From NCBI GenBank assembly GCA_910583615.1, contig CAJTXP010000008.1, forward strand, positions 62,001 to 126,000: DNA of 64,000 nt, read 5' to 3'. Positions 41,180 through 48,929 of this stretch are shown in pieces (the stretch's first letter is position 1; each line of letters starts with the position of its first letter). The translations under genes were made by a program, and so were the position numbers. Source of the DNA: an uncultured Lachnospiraceae bacterium (GTDB taxonomy: Bacteria; Bacillota; Clostridia; Lachnospirales; Lachnospiraceae). The notes under the pieces are model-generated. The model searched no databases. It saw nothing but the letters and a program-made list of their open reading frames with translations, and was not told where the DNA came from.

Positions 41180-42370
41180 ATGATGGAAAAACTGCGTCGA
41201 TCCCCTTTATACCCCCTGCTGGCCAGACTGTATCCCGCACTTCACGGCGCACTGATCTGGTGGACCTGGCAGTTCTGTTTCCTGCTGCCTGTTAAAAGAC
41301 AGAAGATCATCTTCAGTAATTTCAACGGCGGCGGATTCGGAGACAATCCCCGGTACATTGCAGAAGAATGTATCCGCCGCAGGATCCCCCACCGGCTCTA
41401 CTGGGTCTGTGAAAAGCCCGGATGCGCTTTTCCTCCTGAGCTTATCATCATCCGGCCGAATACGGTACGGTTTGTGTTTCACATGTCTACAGCGGGAATC
41501 TGGGTGGACAATACAAGAAAGCTGTATTATTTTAAGAAAAAAAAGAATCAGACCTACATCCACACGTGGCATGCAGGCCCCGGGATGAAGCGGATCGAGC
41601 GGGATGCGGGAACCGGACTGAGTCCAGAATACATCGCGTATGCAAAAAAAGATTCCGAAAACATCGACCTTCTGCTGAGCAACTGCCGTTTTTGGGCCTG
41701 TCGTTTTCAAAAGTGCTTCTGGTATGACGGCCCGATCCTGAAAAAGGGACTTCCCAAAAATGACCTGTATTTTCAGGATATCCCCGGCATGCGTCGGCTG
41801 ATCCGGACATATTATCAGCTTCCGGAGGATGTAAAACTGGTACTCTATGTTCCCACCTGGAGAGAGAACCGTAAACTCCATGTATACCATCTGGATTTCG
41901 ATGGCTGCCTCAATGCCTTCGAAAAACGGTTCGGCGGCAGATGGGTCATGCTGGTACGTCTGCATCCCAACGTCAATGCGGAAGATTTTGATATTCGGTA
42001 CACAGACCGGATCTTAAACGCCTCTCCCTACGACAATTCCCAGGAGCTTCTGGCAGCGGGAGATGCGGTCATTACCGACTATTCCTCCTGCGGTTTTGAT
42101 TACATTCAACTGGACCGCCTGTCTTTTTTCTATGCCGAAGATTATGAAGAGATGAAAAAAGACAAGGGATACTATCTGGAACTTGATGAACTGCCCGTCC
42201 CAAAGGCATTTTCCAACGAGGAGATGATCCGGAACATACTGGAGTATTCGGAGGATGCATGGAAGGAAAAACGGGACCGTTTTATGAAAATGATGGATTA
42301 TTATGATGACGGACATGCGTCAGAAGCAGTGGTGGATTATATACTGGAGCGGTCTTTGCAAAACATATGA
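41180..42370 (+). CDS. CDP-glycerol:poly(glycerophosphate) glycerophosphotransferase family protein
   Basis: The 396-residue protein belongs to the TagB/TagF (Glyphos_transf) family, which adds glycerol- or ribitol-phosphate units from CDP-alcohols to lipid-linked wall polymers on the cytoplasmic face. Typical segments are YIHTWHAGPGMKRI (catalytic His region), LVLYVPTWRENRK, LVRLHPNVN, and the ending DAVITDYSSCGFDYIQLDRLSFFYAED. GGAGG lies 9 bases before the ATG. It has no separate TagF-like N-terminal extension, so it could be a primase (TagB) or a short polymerase. TagD at 4.1 kb could supply its donor. It is single-gene, with promoter and terminator. Confidence 0.9.
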   Translation: MMEKLRRSPLYPLLARLYPALHGALIWWTWQFCFLLPVKRQKIIFSNFNGGGFGDNPRYIAEECIRRRIPHRLYWVCEKPGCAFPPELIIIRPNTVRFVFHMSTAGIWVDNTRKLYYFKKKKNQTYIHTWHAGPGMKRIERDAGTGLSPEYIAYAKKDSENIDLLLSNCRFWACRFQKCFWYDGPILKKGLPKNDLYFQDIPGMRRLIRTYYQLPEDVKLVLYVPTWRENRKLHVYHLDFDGCLNAFEKRFGGRWVMLVRLHPNVNAEDFDIRYTDRILNASPYDNSQELLAAGDAVITDYSSCGFDYIQLDRLSFFYAEDYEEMKKDKGYYLELDELPVPKAFSNEEMIRNILEYSEDAWKEKRDRFMKMMDYYDDGHASEAVVDYILERSLQNI

Positions 42371-42415
42371 TAATGCCCCCATCACAGCAGTGAAGAAAGT
42401 CAGCACTTCTTAAAT

Positions 42416-42458
42416 AATAAGGCGTTTGCCCCTGTTTAGCAGAGGTAAGCGCCTTATT
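42416..42458. terminator. Bidirectional terminator between glycerophosphotransferase and hsdS-like genes
   Basis: AATAAGGCG and CGCCTTATT form a 9-bp stem, with CC and GG extending it inward. On both strands the stem ends in A/T-rich sequence. It separates the convergent genes. Confidence 0.8.
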
Positions 42459-42479
42459 GACTGGATCATGTGAAACCTT

Positions 42480-43415
42480 TTAAATTCTGTCACTGTAAGG
42501 TAAGGATTTTATATATTTTTCCATGTATATAAAATCCGGCGCCCCATCTGCCCGGCTCGGCAGCCTTATTACTGTTTCCTTCATTTTCTCCATGGTCCAT
42601 TTCCTTCCATATCCAAAACGATATTTATTTGCTTTTATCACAGTTATGAGAAACATCGCAATATACTTGTTCATTTTCCAGAAATCTTTTGCATATAAAA
42701 CATTCACATCATCAGATGCCCAAAATGGCATTGATTGATAAAAAGCCTCTCCAACGCTTCCGTTATAATTAATTGTGATACAATTCGGTTCCCAATAAAA
42801 ATCCGTTTCAATTTTTTCACGTACGCCGTTATTCTCGCTGATCGCCCCTAAATAATTTATACTTCCTGGAATCATATCAGCCTTTGTTAATCGTTTCCCT
42901 TTTGCAAATCGGAACAGAAAATCCATTTTATAACTGCTCCAACTTGTAACATTGGCTTTATCAAATTTCGTAATATGGGTTGAAACTGGTTTTATCTTAA
43001 TTGTTTCAACCCAGATCGGCACTGTATCCGGCAGTATTATATTTTTTAATGTTTTATTTGCCTGCCTTCCATAATTGAATCTATATGCATTAGCTTTTAT
43101 TGCCATGCACCAATAAAGTTTTTCGTTCATGGACATTTCTCTTTTAGGTGTCAGGACGTACAGGTCACGTCCACTATAATAAGGCCGTGTCTGTAAAAAC
43201 GTTGATAAGACACTTCCGCCTGCCGCACAGCTTAACGTTCCCGCTGCCTGAGGCTCCAAACCCTCTATTTTCGCAACTTTGGCCACTACGCCATTATTTA
43301 TTGAAGTTCTGGCAACAAAATTAATTCCCTTCTCATCCTTCCAATCCATTTTTTCACAGCTGGACAATTCAAGATTTACGCCATATTTTACATCAAACAG
43401 ATCACTGACCTTCAT
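42480..43415 (-). CDS. Type I restriction-modification specificity subunit-like (HsdS)
   Basis: The 311-residue protein looks like a two-half specificity subunit. Each half ends with a closely similar helix: IKANAYRFNYGRQA near residue 128 and IKANKYRFGYGRKW near residue 270. This is the usual sign of two target-recognition domains joined by conserved spacers. Specificity subunits choose the DNA sequence that the partner methylates. It is short for HsdS (often about 400). The start at 43415 overlaps the methylase stop by 14 bases; a GTG at 43427 is an alternative. Codons are AT-richer than in the neighbours, fitting acquired DNA. Confidence 0.8.
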   Translation of the reverse strand: MKVSDLFDVKYGVNLELSSCEKMDWKDEKGINFVARTSINNGVVAKVAKIEGLEPQAAGTLSCAAGGSVLSTFLQTRPYYSGRDLYVLTPKREMSMNEKLYWCMAIKANAYRFNYGRQANKTLKNIILPDTVPIWVETIKIKPVSTHITKFDKANVTSWSSYKMDFLFRFAKGKRLTKADMIPGSINYLGAISENNGVREKIETDFYWEPNCITINYNGSVGEAFYQSMPFWASDDVNVLYAKDFWKMNKYIAMFLITVIKANKYRFGYGRKWTMEKMKETVIRLPSRADGAPDFIYMEKYIKSLPYSDRI

Positions 43416-45027
43416 AAAATTCACCACTCTTTATCAAATATGCCAGATAATCATTCACCGTCTGCTGAAAATCATCCTGTGTCAATTTAGAATAATCTGT
43501 CTGCATATACGCTTCACACAGCCATTCATCATCATACCCAACACAGTGTCTTGCGGATAAGCCATCAACAACATCTTTGTTCCTGTATAATTTCAGCCAT
43601 TCTTTTTCAATGCTTTCCCAATTTCCGAAAGCATCAATTCTTCCTAATTTTTTTCTTTTTACAAAGCCATCATCCTTGCAGTAGCCAAAAAAGGTTTCCT
43701 GCATGCTGTCATGAGGGACGTGTGCCGTCCAGACCATGACGCATACATTCGTCCCTGTAGGATAGAAAATATCATCAGGCATTGAAAATACAGCCTGCAA
43801 TGTGTTTTTCTTCATCAGCCGCTCTCTGATATCTTTGAACTTTGTGCCGATTGCACAGCTCACCGGAACAACAACAACTCCTGTCCCTCCCACTGTGAGA
43901 ATATCCAACAAATGTTCAACAAATTCCAGTTCAGCAACGTCTTTCTGCGAATATGGCGGATTGATTAATCCTATGTTTATATTTTTGCTTTTAAGTTCGT
44001 CCGTAATTTTTTTATTGAAACAATCACCTTTATAAATATTTGATTTACCGTCTTTACGTATAATCATATTTGCAATGGCCAATGTATAAAGTCCGTCATC
44101 AAATTCAACGCCATATAATCCGTTTTGACGAATGTTTTCAATTTCAGCCGGATTTGCATTTCGAAACATTTTGCTCATGGCAGTCACCAGAAAAGAACCG
44201 GAGCCGCAGCATATATCAACTACCCGGCTGTTCTTATTCACTCCGGCCAGATCGCACATAAACTCCGTCAAATGCTGAGGTGTCAGAACAATGCCCAACC
44301 CGCTGCCGTCACCGCCTGAATATTTAATAAATTCATGATAAAATACACCCAGAGCGTCAACCGTGCTGTCTGCATAATCCATCATTGGCTTGATTTTCAT
44401 TTCCAGCTGTTCAATATACCAGGTAATAGACCTGGAATACCCTAATGGGATTTCCGCGAATTTCGTATTATCCTGAAGAGTACTGAAAACCTGTTTTATA
44501 TAACTTATCCTGTTACTCCTGATATCACTGTCTTTAAGAACATTTTCTATGGCGGTTTGAATATTCTGCATGATTAATTTATAGGATGTCAGGGAAGAAT
44601 AACTTTTTGAGAAATCTTTATCATTCAGCGCAATCAATATTCCCGCAATAAATATCGGCTTATGTGATTCCGTTACCTTGATCTCTCTCAGGGCATTATG
44701 CATATCAATAGCAGTGTTTCTAATCTCATCTAATGAATATGCTTTTTTCAGCCTGTTCCCCTTTATCAGTTCCACATAATTTTGGGGTTCCAAAATAATG
44801 TCTTTTGCTTTTTCCAGCACTACGTATTTATCTTTTCCCTTTCCGCCCTGCGAATAATCCTCCAGCTCACACTCTTTTGGCTTTCCGCCTGCCCGTTTCA
44901 ATATCTTTTCAATTTTATCCACACCGGAAACATCACCCTGCGGAAGGACACAGCCAAACGAGTTTTCACCGAGCACACATTTCATTTCTCTTAACGTCAG
45001 GCTTTCCGTATACTGTTCAACTGCCAT
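43402..45027 (-). CDS. N6-adenine DNA methylase, HsdM-like
   Basis: The 541-residue protein has the N6 amino-methyltransferase set: VVDICCGSGSFL (motif I) near residue 265 and INPPYSQKD (NPPY, motif IV) near 350, followed by the target domain and a helical C-terminus. The HsdM N-terminal helical bundle is seen around 90-230. Relatives often begin with an HsdR_N-like nuclease-fold region; here the first 85 residues do not show it. It is coupled to the specificity gene, but no hsdR translocase/nuclease follows. It may be a solitary epigenetic methylase or a remnant. The start at 45027 has AAAGGAG at 9 bases. Confidence 0.87.
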   Translation of the reverse strand: MAVEQYTESLTLREMKCVLGENSFGCVLPQGDVSGVDKIEKILKRAGGKPKECELEDYSQGGKGKDKYVVLEKAKDIILEPQNYVELIKGNRLKKAYSLDEIRNTAIDMHNALREIKVTESHKPIFIAGILIALNDKDFSKSYSSLTSYKLIMQNIQTAIENVLKDSDIRSNRISYIKQVFSTLQDNTKFAEIPLGYSRSITWYIEQLEMKIKPMMDYADSTVDALGVFYHEFIKYSGGDGSGLGIVLTPQHLTEFMCDLAGVNKNSRVVDICCGSGSFLVTAMSKMFRNANPAEIENIRQNGLYGVEFDDGLYTLAIANMIIRKDGKSNIYKGDCFNKKITDELKSKNINIGLINPPYSQKDVAELEFVEHLLDILTVGGTGVVVVPVSCAIGTKFKDIRERLMKKNTLQAVFSMPDDIFYPTGTNVCVMVWTAHVPHDSMQETFFGYCKDDGFVKRKKLGRIDAFGNWESIEKEWLKLYRNKDVVDGLSARHCVGYDDEWLCEAYMQTDYSKLTQDDFQQTVNDYLAYLIKSGEFYEGQ

Positions 45028-45213
45028 CTCCCGCATCTCCTTTTTGTATGATTTTCCGCTGTTGATCAGATTTTCTGCTTACAATCTGCTCCACTTACAT
45101 GAGCAGGCAATGCAATATGCTTCAATTCCTGTTACTTATGTTTTTATTATAGCATAAGCGGCTGTAGATATCAATGCAGAGCCGAACATATATTCTATTA
45201 TTCGACCGAAAAA

Positions 45214-45254
45214 GTTACTATTCGCAGATGGGTGGTGATCTGCACCCATCTGGA
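45214..45254. repeat. Small palindromic repeat beginning GTTACTATTCGC
   Basis: AGATGGGTG and CACCCATCT form a 9-bp stem around GTGATCTG. It lies between the methylase gene and the 75-bp element and shares the GTTAC start of the other repeats. Confidence 0.6.
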
Positions 45255-45271
45255 ATATATCAAACGGCGAA

Positions 45272-45362
45272 GCCGTATAGTTACTTTTCACACCCACGCC
45301 GTCCGGACGCCCGCCGGGAGCAGGCTGAACACTGGTTGACGTGTGAAAAGTAACGCCGTATA
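45272..45362. repeat. 75-bp GTTACTTTTCACACC palindromic element with 8-bp direct repeats at its borders
   Basis: The element at 45280-45354 begins GTTACTTTTCACACC and ends GTGTGAAAAGTAAC. GCCGTATA occurs directly before it (45272-45279) and directly after it (45355-45362). This is what a target-site duplication from insertion looks like. The element is too short for a transposase, so it would be non-autonomous. A second copy at 10.6 kb carries a 160-bp insert, and a deleted copy is at 17.8 kb. Confidence 0.85.
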
Positions 45363-45392
45363 TCCAACAACCAGAAAAAACACAAAAAAGTA

Positions 45393-45421
45393 TTGCATAA
45401 TCGACACAGAAGTGATATTAT
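45393..45421 (+). promoter_or_regulatory. Promoter of the blaI-like/M56 genes
   Basis: TTGCAT (45393-45398) and TATTAT (45416-45421) are 17 bp apart. Transcription would start inside the operator that follows. Confidence 0.7.
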
Positions 45422-45437
45422 AACTACATCGTTAGTT
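45422..45437. promoter_or_regulatory. BlaI-like operator, promoter proximal
   Basis: AACTA-CATCGT-TAGTT is an inverted repeat directly after the -10. The half ACTACA matches the BlaI/MecI half-site pattern. A further short palindrome ACTATATATAGT follows at 45439-45450. The position fits autorepression. Confidence 0.65.
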
Positions 45438-45469
45438 GCACTATATATAGTCGAAAATGAGGGAAAGAG

Positions 45470-45844
45470 ATGCAGGAATGGTTAACAGACAGCGAGCTTC
45501 TTCTTATGAAGATGATCTGGAAGAGCAAAGACCCCCTGACGGTACAGGAAGTCATGGCCCTGACAAACACACGGTATGACAAAAAATGGAAGGTGCAGAC
45601 TGTCTCCACGTTTTTAAGCAGAATGGTGAAAAAAGGGTATCTGTCCATGGAAAGAAAAGGACGGACGTTCTGTTATTATCCGCTGGTTACCGAGGAGTCC
45701 TATTGCAAAAGAGAGCTGGACCGGCAGATTGATTTGTGGGGAGACGGCGAACTGGATGGTCTGATTGCGTCCTTTACCCGAACCACAAAACTGACGGAAA
45801 ACGAGAAAGAAAAAATAAGGAGGCTTCTGGATGCAATGGATTAG
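45470..45844 (+). CDS. BlaI/MecI/CopY-type repressor
   Basis: The 124-residue protein has the BlaI winged helix (LTDSELLLMKMIWKSKDPLTVQEVMALT...KWKVQTVSTFLSRMVKKGYLSMERKGRTFCYYPLV) and a helical dimerisation tail. BlaI repressors are removed by proteolysis when a membrane M56 sensor is activated. That partner is the next gene, which overlaps by 14 bases. Two operator-like palindromes flank the pair, one at the promoter and one after the sensor gene. No beta-lactamase is in the window, so the regulated genes are likely those that follow at 47.6-51.1 kb. Confidence 0.92.
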   Translation: MQEWLTDSELLLMKMIWKSKDPLTVQEVMALTNTRYDKKWKVQTVSTFLSRMVKKGYLSMERKGRTFCYYPLVTEESYCKRELDRQIDLWGDGELDGLIASFTRTTKLTENEKEKIRRLLDAMD

Positions 45845-47210
45845 ACTGTTTTTATCCTGCCTGCTGTTCGAAAGCATTGCGGGAAGTCTGGCCTATGCGG
45901 TGATCTGCTGCCGGAAAAGATTCTGGAGGGAAGAAAACTATTTTCTGGCGCTGGCCGTTCGAAAGACAGCACTTCTCATGTATGTGATTCCGGTTACCTT
46001 TGCGTATGCATATTTCTCCAGAGTAAGCTGGAACCACGGAAATATAATATATTCTGGAGATTTTGTTCTGGGAATGTGTCCGGGAATGTATCCGGTTTTT
46101 GGAATACTGGGCATTCTGTGGATCGGCGGTCTGACAGCGGCTATAAGCAGAAACCGCCAAAGAAGCGCGGCAGTTTCCATGCTGCTGAAAGAAAACCGAG
46201 ACGTACGCCGCAGAGACTGCCGGAAGATTTTTCTGGAATATCAGAAGCGTTTTCCCAAGGCAGGACTTTCCTTTTATCAGAACCATTCCCTCTGTTCACC
46301 GGTCTCTGTCCGCAGGGGAAAAAGGAACATGATTCTTCTTCCTGACAGAGCCTATACAGAAAAGGAGCTGCGAATCCTTCTGGAGCATGAAGCAAACCAC
46401 ATCATGGCAAAAGACCTGCTCTGGCGGATGTTCGGCATTGTGATTCTGTGCATACACTGGTTCAATCCGGTCGTGCGCCGGCAGTTTCAGGACATGATCC
46501 TCTATCAGGAGATCGCGTGCGATCTGCGCTCTTCCATGGACAGGCCCTGGTATACGAAAAAAGAGTACTCCATGCTGCTGGCCGCTCAAACAACCGCGGA
46601 TCTGTACCCGCCTCCGATCAGCGCCTTTGCAGAACAGGAAAAAGAAATCATAAGGAGAATAGAAATCATGGCAAAAGTAAAGAAATTCGAACCTTTGAAA
46701 AAGAAAACGTTAACCGCAGGATGTATCTGCCTCCTTGGCATCTCTCTGGTTCCGTCTCTGGCCTTCGCATCGACAGCTGCAGAGTTGCAGGAAGCATGGA
46801 TGAATGCGGAAGCGGTACAGATAGAAGAGGAACCTCAGGACTGGAGAGACGAGTCTGTCGAAGAACACGGAACAGCCGACGACAGAGTAAGAGAGATTTC
46901 CGCTGCAGAAGAAAGAGTTTCTAGATCGATATCTACCTTTGAGAAAACAGTCAATGGAAAGACCAGAATGATTTTTAAAACGGTCTCCAGATCGAAAGGA
47001 GATACCATTACACTAAGCTCACAATGTAAAGATGAGAGTATCACTTATCGAATCGGAATTAAAAATACTGACACTGGTACACTTACATGGGTCGAAGGTC
47101 AGGGTTCCATGAATCATACCTTTACGATAAAAACAGGCGGTTCTTATTCCATCTATGTGGAAAACCGCAGTAATCAGTCCGTGTATATTGAAGCAAGCGC
47201 AGTTTATTGA
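45831..47210 (+). CDS. M56 (BlaR1/MecR1-type) membrane metalloprotease with a non-penicillin-binding outer domain
   Basis: The 459-residue protein has membrane helices near 5-25, 45-62 and 88-105, a cytoplasmic gluzincin with HExxH at His186-Glu187-His190 and a further ligand in QEIACD (near 227), a helix near 200-212, then a last helix at 294-314. About 145 residues lie outside, ending in a beta-rich domain (DTITLSSQ...SMNHTFTIKTGGSYSIYVENRS). BlaR1 and MecR1 have a 250-residue penicillin-binding sensor with SxxK there; none is seen here. The signal sensed must differ, perhaps a peptide or envelope stress. It is expected to cleave BlaI directly or indirectly. The gene follows blaI with an overlap. 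Confidence 0.88.
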   Translation: MQWIRLFLSCLLFESIAGSLAYAVICCRKRFWREENYFLALAVRKTALLMYVIPVTFAYAYFSRVSWNHGNIIYSGDFVLGMCPGMYPVFGILGILWIGGLTAAISRNRQRSAAVSMLLKENRDVRRRDCRKIFLEYQKRFPKAGLSFYQNHSLCSPVSVRRGKRNMILLPDRAYTEKELRILLEHEANHIMAKDLLWRMFGIVILCIHWFNPVVRRQFQDMILYQEIACDLRSSMDRPWYTKKEYSMLLAAQTTADLYPPPISAFAEQEKEIIRRIEIMAKVKKFEPLKKKTLTAGCICLLGISLVPSLAFASTAAELQEAWMNAEAVQIEEEPQDWRDESVEEHGTADDRVREISAAEERVSRSISTFEKTVNGKTRMIFKTVSRSKGDTITLSSQCKDESITYRIGIKNTDTGTLTWVEGQGSMNHTFTIKTGGSYSIYVENRSNQSVYIEASAVY

Positions 47211-47223
47211 ACACCACTGCCAA

Positions 47224-47244
47224 GGAAGGGGATACTCCCCTTTC
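47224..47244. terminator. Short hairpin after the M56 gene
   Basis: GAAGGGGA and TCCCCTTTC form an 8-bp stem with a 3-base loop 14 bases after the stop codon, followed by TCTTACCTTT. It is a weak terminator or attenuator. Confidence 0.5.
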
Positions 47245-47260
47245 TCTTACCTTTAACGCA

Positions 47261-47275
47261 ACTACGTATGTAGGT
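47261..47275. promoter_or_regulatory. Second BlaI-like operator, upstream of the secreted protein and transporter genes
   Basis: ACTAC-GTA-TGTAGGT is very close to the ACTACA...TGTAGT pattern of BlaI/MecI sites. A possible promoter (TTAACG, 18 bp, TAATTA) overlaps it. This would place the downstream genes under the repressor. Confidence 0.6.
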
Positions 47276-47338
47276 GTAATTAAAAACAGTCTCTGCCAAC
47301 AATATACAAAAATGCATAAAATATATCTTTACCTTTAG

Positions 47339-47358
47339 AAAAACGATAGCGTTTTTTT
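47339..47358 (+). terminator. Small AT-rich hairpin in the leader region
   Basis: AAAAACG-ATAG-CGTTTTTTT. It is a minimal terminator-like structure between the second operator and the 19-residue reading frame. It could act as an attenuator. Confidence 0.4.
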
Positions 47359-47437
47359 AAGAGCAAAGTATATTTTTCATAAAAAGATCAGGGTGTACAA
47401 CTGATCTGAAAAACATGTAAACAAAAGAAGGTGATCA

Positions 47438-47497
47438 ATGAAGGAGAAAAGAATTTTACCTGCTGTCGAAAAATACATTCCAAGCTTGAGTATATGA
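47438..47497 (+). CDS. Possible 19-residue leader peptide
   Basis: AAGAAGGTGATCA and then ATG give a good ribosome binding site, followed by MKEKRILPAVEKYIPSLSI and TGA. It lies between the second operator and the secreted protein gene. It may be a leader peptide that couples translation to expression, a tiny signal peptide, or a remnant of a lost gene. The frame is short, so chance is not excluded. The remaining 95 bases to the next gene contain only an ACATTC...GAATGT inverted repeat. Confidence 0.35.
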   Translation: MKEKRILPAVEKYIPSLSI

Positions 47498-47592
47498 TCG
47501 ATCAGAAGCGCTTCTACTGACAGTTAAAACCATGATGAAACTCATAATGTACATTCTTCATTGAATGTCTTGATTTTGAAAGGAAGAATTAA

Positions 47593-48009
47593 ATGAAAAG
47601 AAAAACAACTAAAAAAATGATCTCTTATATTTTTGCAGTAACGCTTTTATTTGCAGGCAGTATGACAAGTCTGGCAAAATCTGCAGATGTAGCGCTCCCT
47701 GCAAACATGGCGTGGACTTCAGATTCGGATCATACAGATTCACGTTCGGGCCAGTATTCAACTGTATATGCCAGATGCTACACTGTATATCCTGATTCTG
47801 GAACAGATACATTTCAGCAAATACGGTGCAGGGTAACCAACGGATATGGAAGCGTTATCAGCAGTGAAGTGACTTTGAAGGAAACCGCTTCATCAAATAC
47901 AGCCATCACCATCAAAGAGGGCTACCTGTCTACAAGATTTGTAGGTTTCCAATTCCGAGGAAATACAAACGCATCGGCAAATTCATCTGTTTATTATAAC
48001 GGAAGATAA
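47593..48009 (+). CDS. Small secreted protein of unknown function, cassette cargo candidate
   Basis: The 138-residue protein has a clear signal peptide (MKRKTTKKMISYIFAVTLLFAGSMTSLA, cut near residue 28-30). The mature part of about 108 residues is beta-rich, with many Ser/Thr/Asn/Tyr and two cysteines (ARCYTVYP and QIRCRV), which could form a disulfide bond. AAAGGAAG precedes ATG. It comes after a BlaI-like operator and is followed by an ABC transporter operon. Size and context resemble secreted bacteriocins of the lactococcin 972 kind, but I do not see that family's motifs. A binding partner for the outer domain of the M56 protein is another possibility. Confidence 0.75.
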   Translation: MKRKTTKKMISYIFAVTLLFAGSMTSLAKSADVALPANMAWTSDSDHTDSRSGQYSTVYARCYTVYPDSGTDTFQQIRCRVTNGYGSVISSEVTLKETASSNTAITIKEGYLSTRFVGFQFRGNTNASANSSVYYNGR

Positions 48010-48029
48010 ACAGAAAAAGCAAAGACTAC

Positions 48030-48061
48030 CCGGGGTGGAAAATGGATATTTTCCGCTCCGG
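48030..48061 (+). promoter_or_regulatory. Hairpin between the secreted protein and permease genes
   Basis: GGAAAAT-GGAT-ATTTTCC is a perfect 7-bp stem flanked by CCGG on both sides. It lies 20 bases after the stop of the secreted protein gene and covers the first possible ATG (48042) of the permease. Such hairpins often keep the first gene's mRNA in excess over transporter genes. Confidence 0.5.
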
Positions 48062-48080
48062 CCAGACAGAGGTTATACAT

Positions 48081-48929
48081 ATGCTGTTAAAAGAAAGTTT
48101 ACGACAAACAGGATTTATATTAAAGCAGCGGGAAGCCGGATTCACACTGACGGTTTTATTCTGGATCGTCCTTTGGAATTACCTGAAAAATGTAGTTACC
48201 TTTCAGGGGCTTGACATGTCTCAGATGTACGAACCCGTGAAGCTGCTTACGCTCAGTTACAACAAAACATATTATGATGCGGATACCGTCCTTCTTTTTA
48301 CCATGTTGTATCCACTTCTGGTCCCGCTGGCTGCCGGGCTGTCTTATGCAAAGGAACAGCAGACAAAAGAAGAGGTTTTTCTGACTGCCCGTCTGGGGAA
48401 GGAACACTATATGCAGACGAAGCTTTTGTCGGTTTTCCTTGCTACTGTCCTTGTTTTTACGCTTCCGTTTCTCGTGGAAATACTGATTACCTGTGTCTCT
48501 TTTCCTTCTGATGCACACGGAGATCTGACAAATCTGAGTATTTACAGTCAGGAATATGCAGAAATGGTACACCGCTATCCGGCATGCATGGTCTATATGG
48601 TTTCTCCGGTTCTTTATGCAGTTCTTGGAACGTTTCTGTTCGGAATCTGTTCCGGTATCATGGCTGCATTTACAGCGGCAGTCTCCTTTTGCTTTTCCAT
48701 AAAGTATCGGGTGCTTCTGTTCTTCCCGTCATTTCTGCTTTTAAACAGTACCCTGTATCTGAATGAACTGTTTTCCACAGGAAGCCGCCAGATCAGCTGG
48801 TACGAATATCTGCTGCTTTTTAACGACAACAGAAAATTCTGCTGGTATCTGCCTGCTGCAGCAGCTTTCCTGTTTCTGGCAGTTATTGGTCTATATGAGA
48901 TTGGGAAAAGGCAGGAGCGATACGGATGA
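48081..48929 (+). CDS. ABC-2-type membrane permease 1
   Basis: The 282-residue protein has about six membrane helices and a segment typical of ABC-2 permeases after the second (MLYPLLVPLAAGLSYAKEQQTKEEVFLTARLGKEHYMQTKLLSVFLATVLVF). The start at 48081 was chosen because AGAGG lies 8 bases upstream, whereas ATG 48042 is buried in a hairpin. It overlaps the next permease by 4 bases. It is part of an exporter with two different permease chains. The substrate could be the secreted protein's product or an antimicrobial to be expelled; this is inference. Confidence 0.8.
   Translation: MLLKESLRQTGFILKQREAGFTLTVLFWIVLWNYLKNVVTFQGLDMSQMYEPVKLLTLSYNKTYYDADTVLLFTMLYPLLVPLAAGLSYAKEQQTKEEVFLTARLGKEHYMQTKLLSVFLATVLVFTLPFLVEILITCVSFPSDAHGDLTNLSIYSQEYAEMVHRYPACMVYMVSPVLYAVLGTFLFGICSGIMAAFTAAVSFCFSIKYRVLLFFPSFLLLNSTLYLNELFSTGSRQISWYEYLLLFNDNRKFCWYLPAAAAFLFLAVIGLYEIGKRQERYG

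Noticed and set aside
45470..47210. Beta-lactam resistance operon
   Set aside because: blaI and an M56 gene are present, but the sensor lacks the penicillin-binding domain and no beta-lactamase or mecA follows.
47593..48009. Lactococcin 972-type bacteriocin
   Set aside because: Size and context are similar, but I cannot find that family's sequence pattern. It is left as unknown secreted protein.
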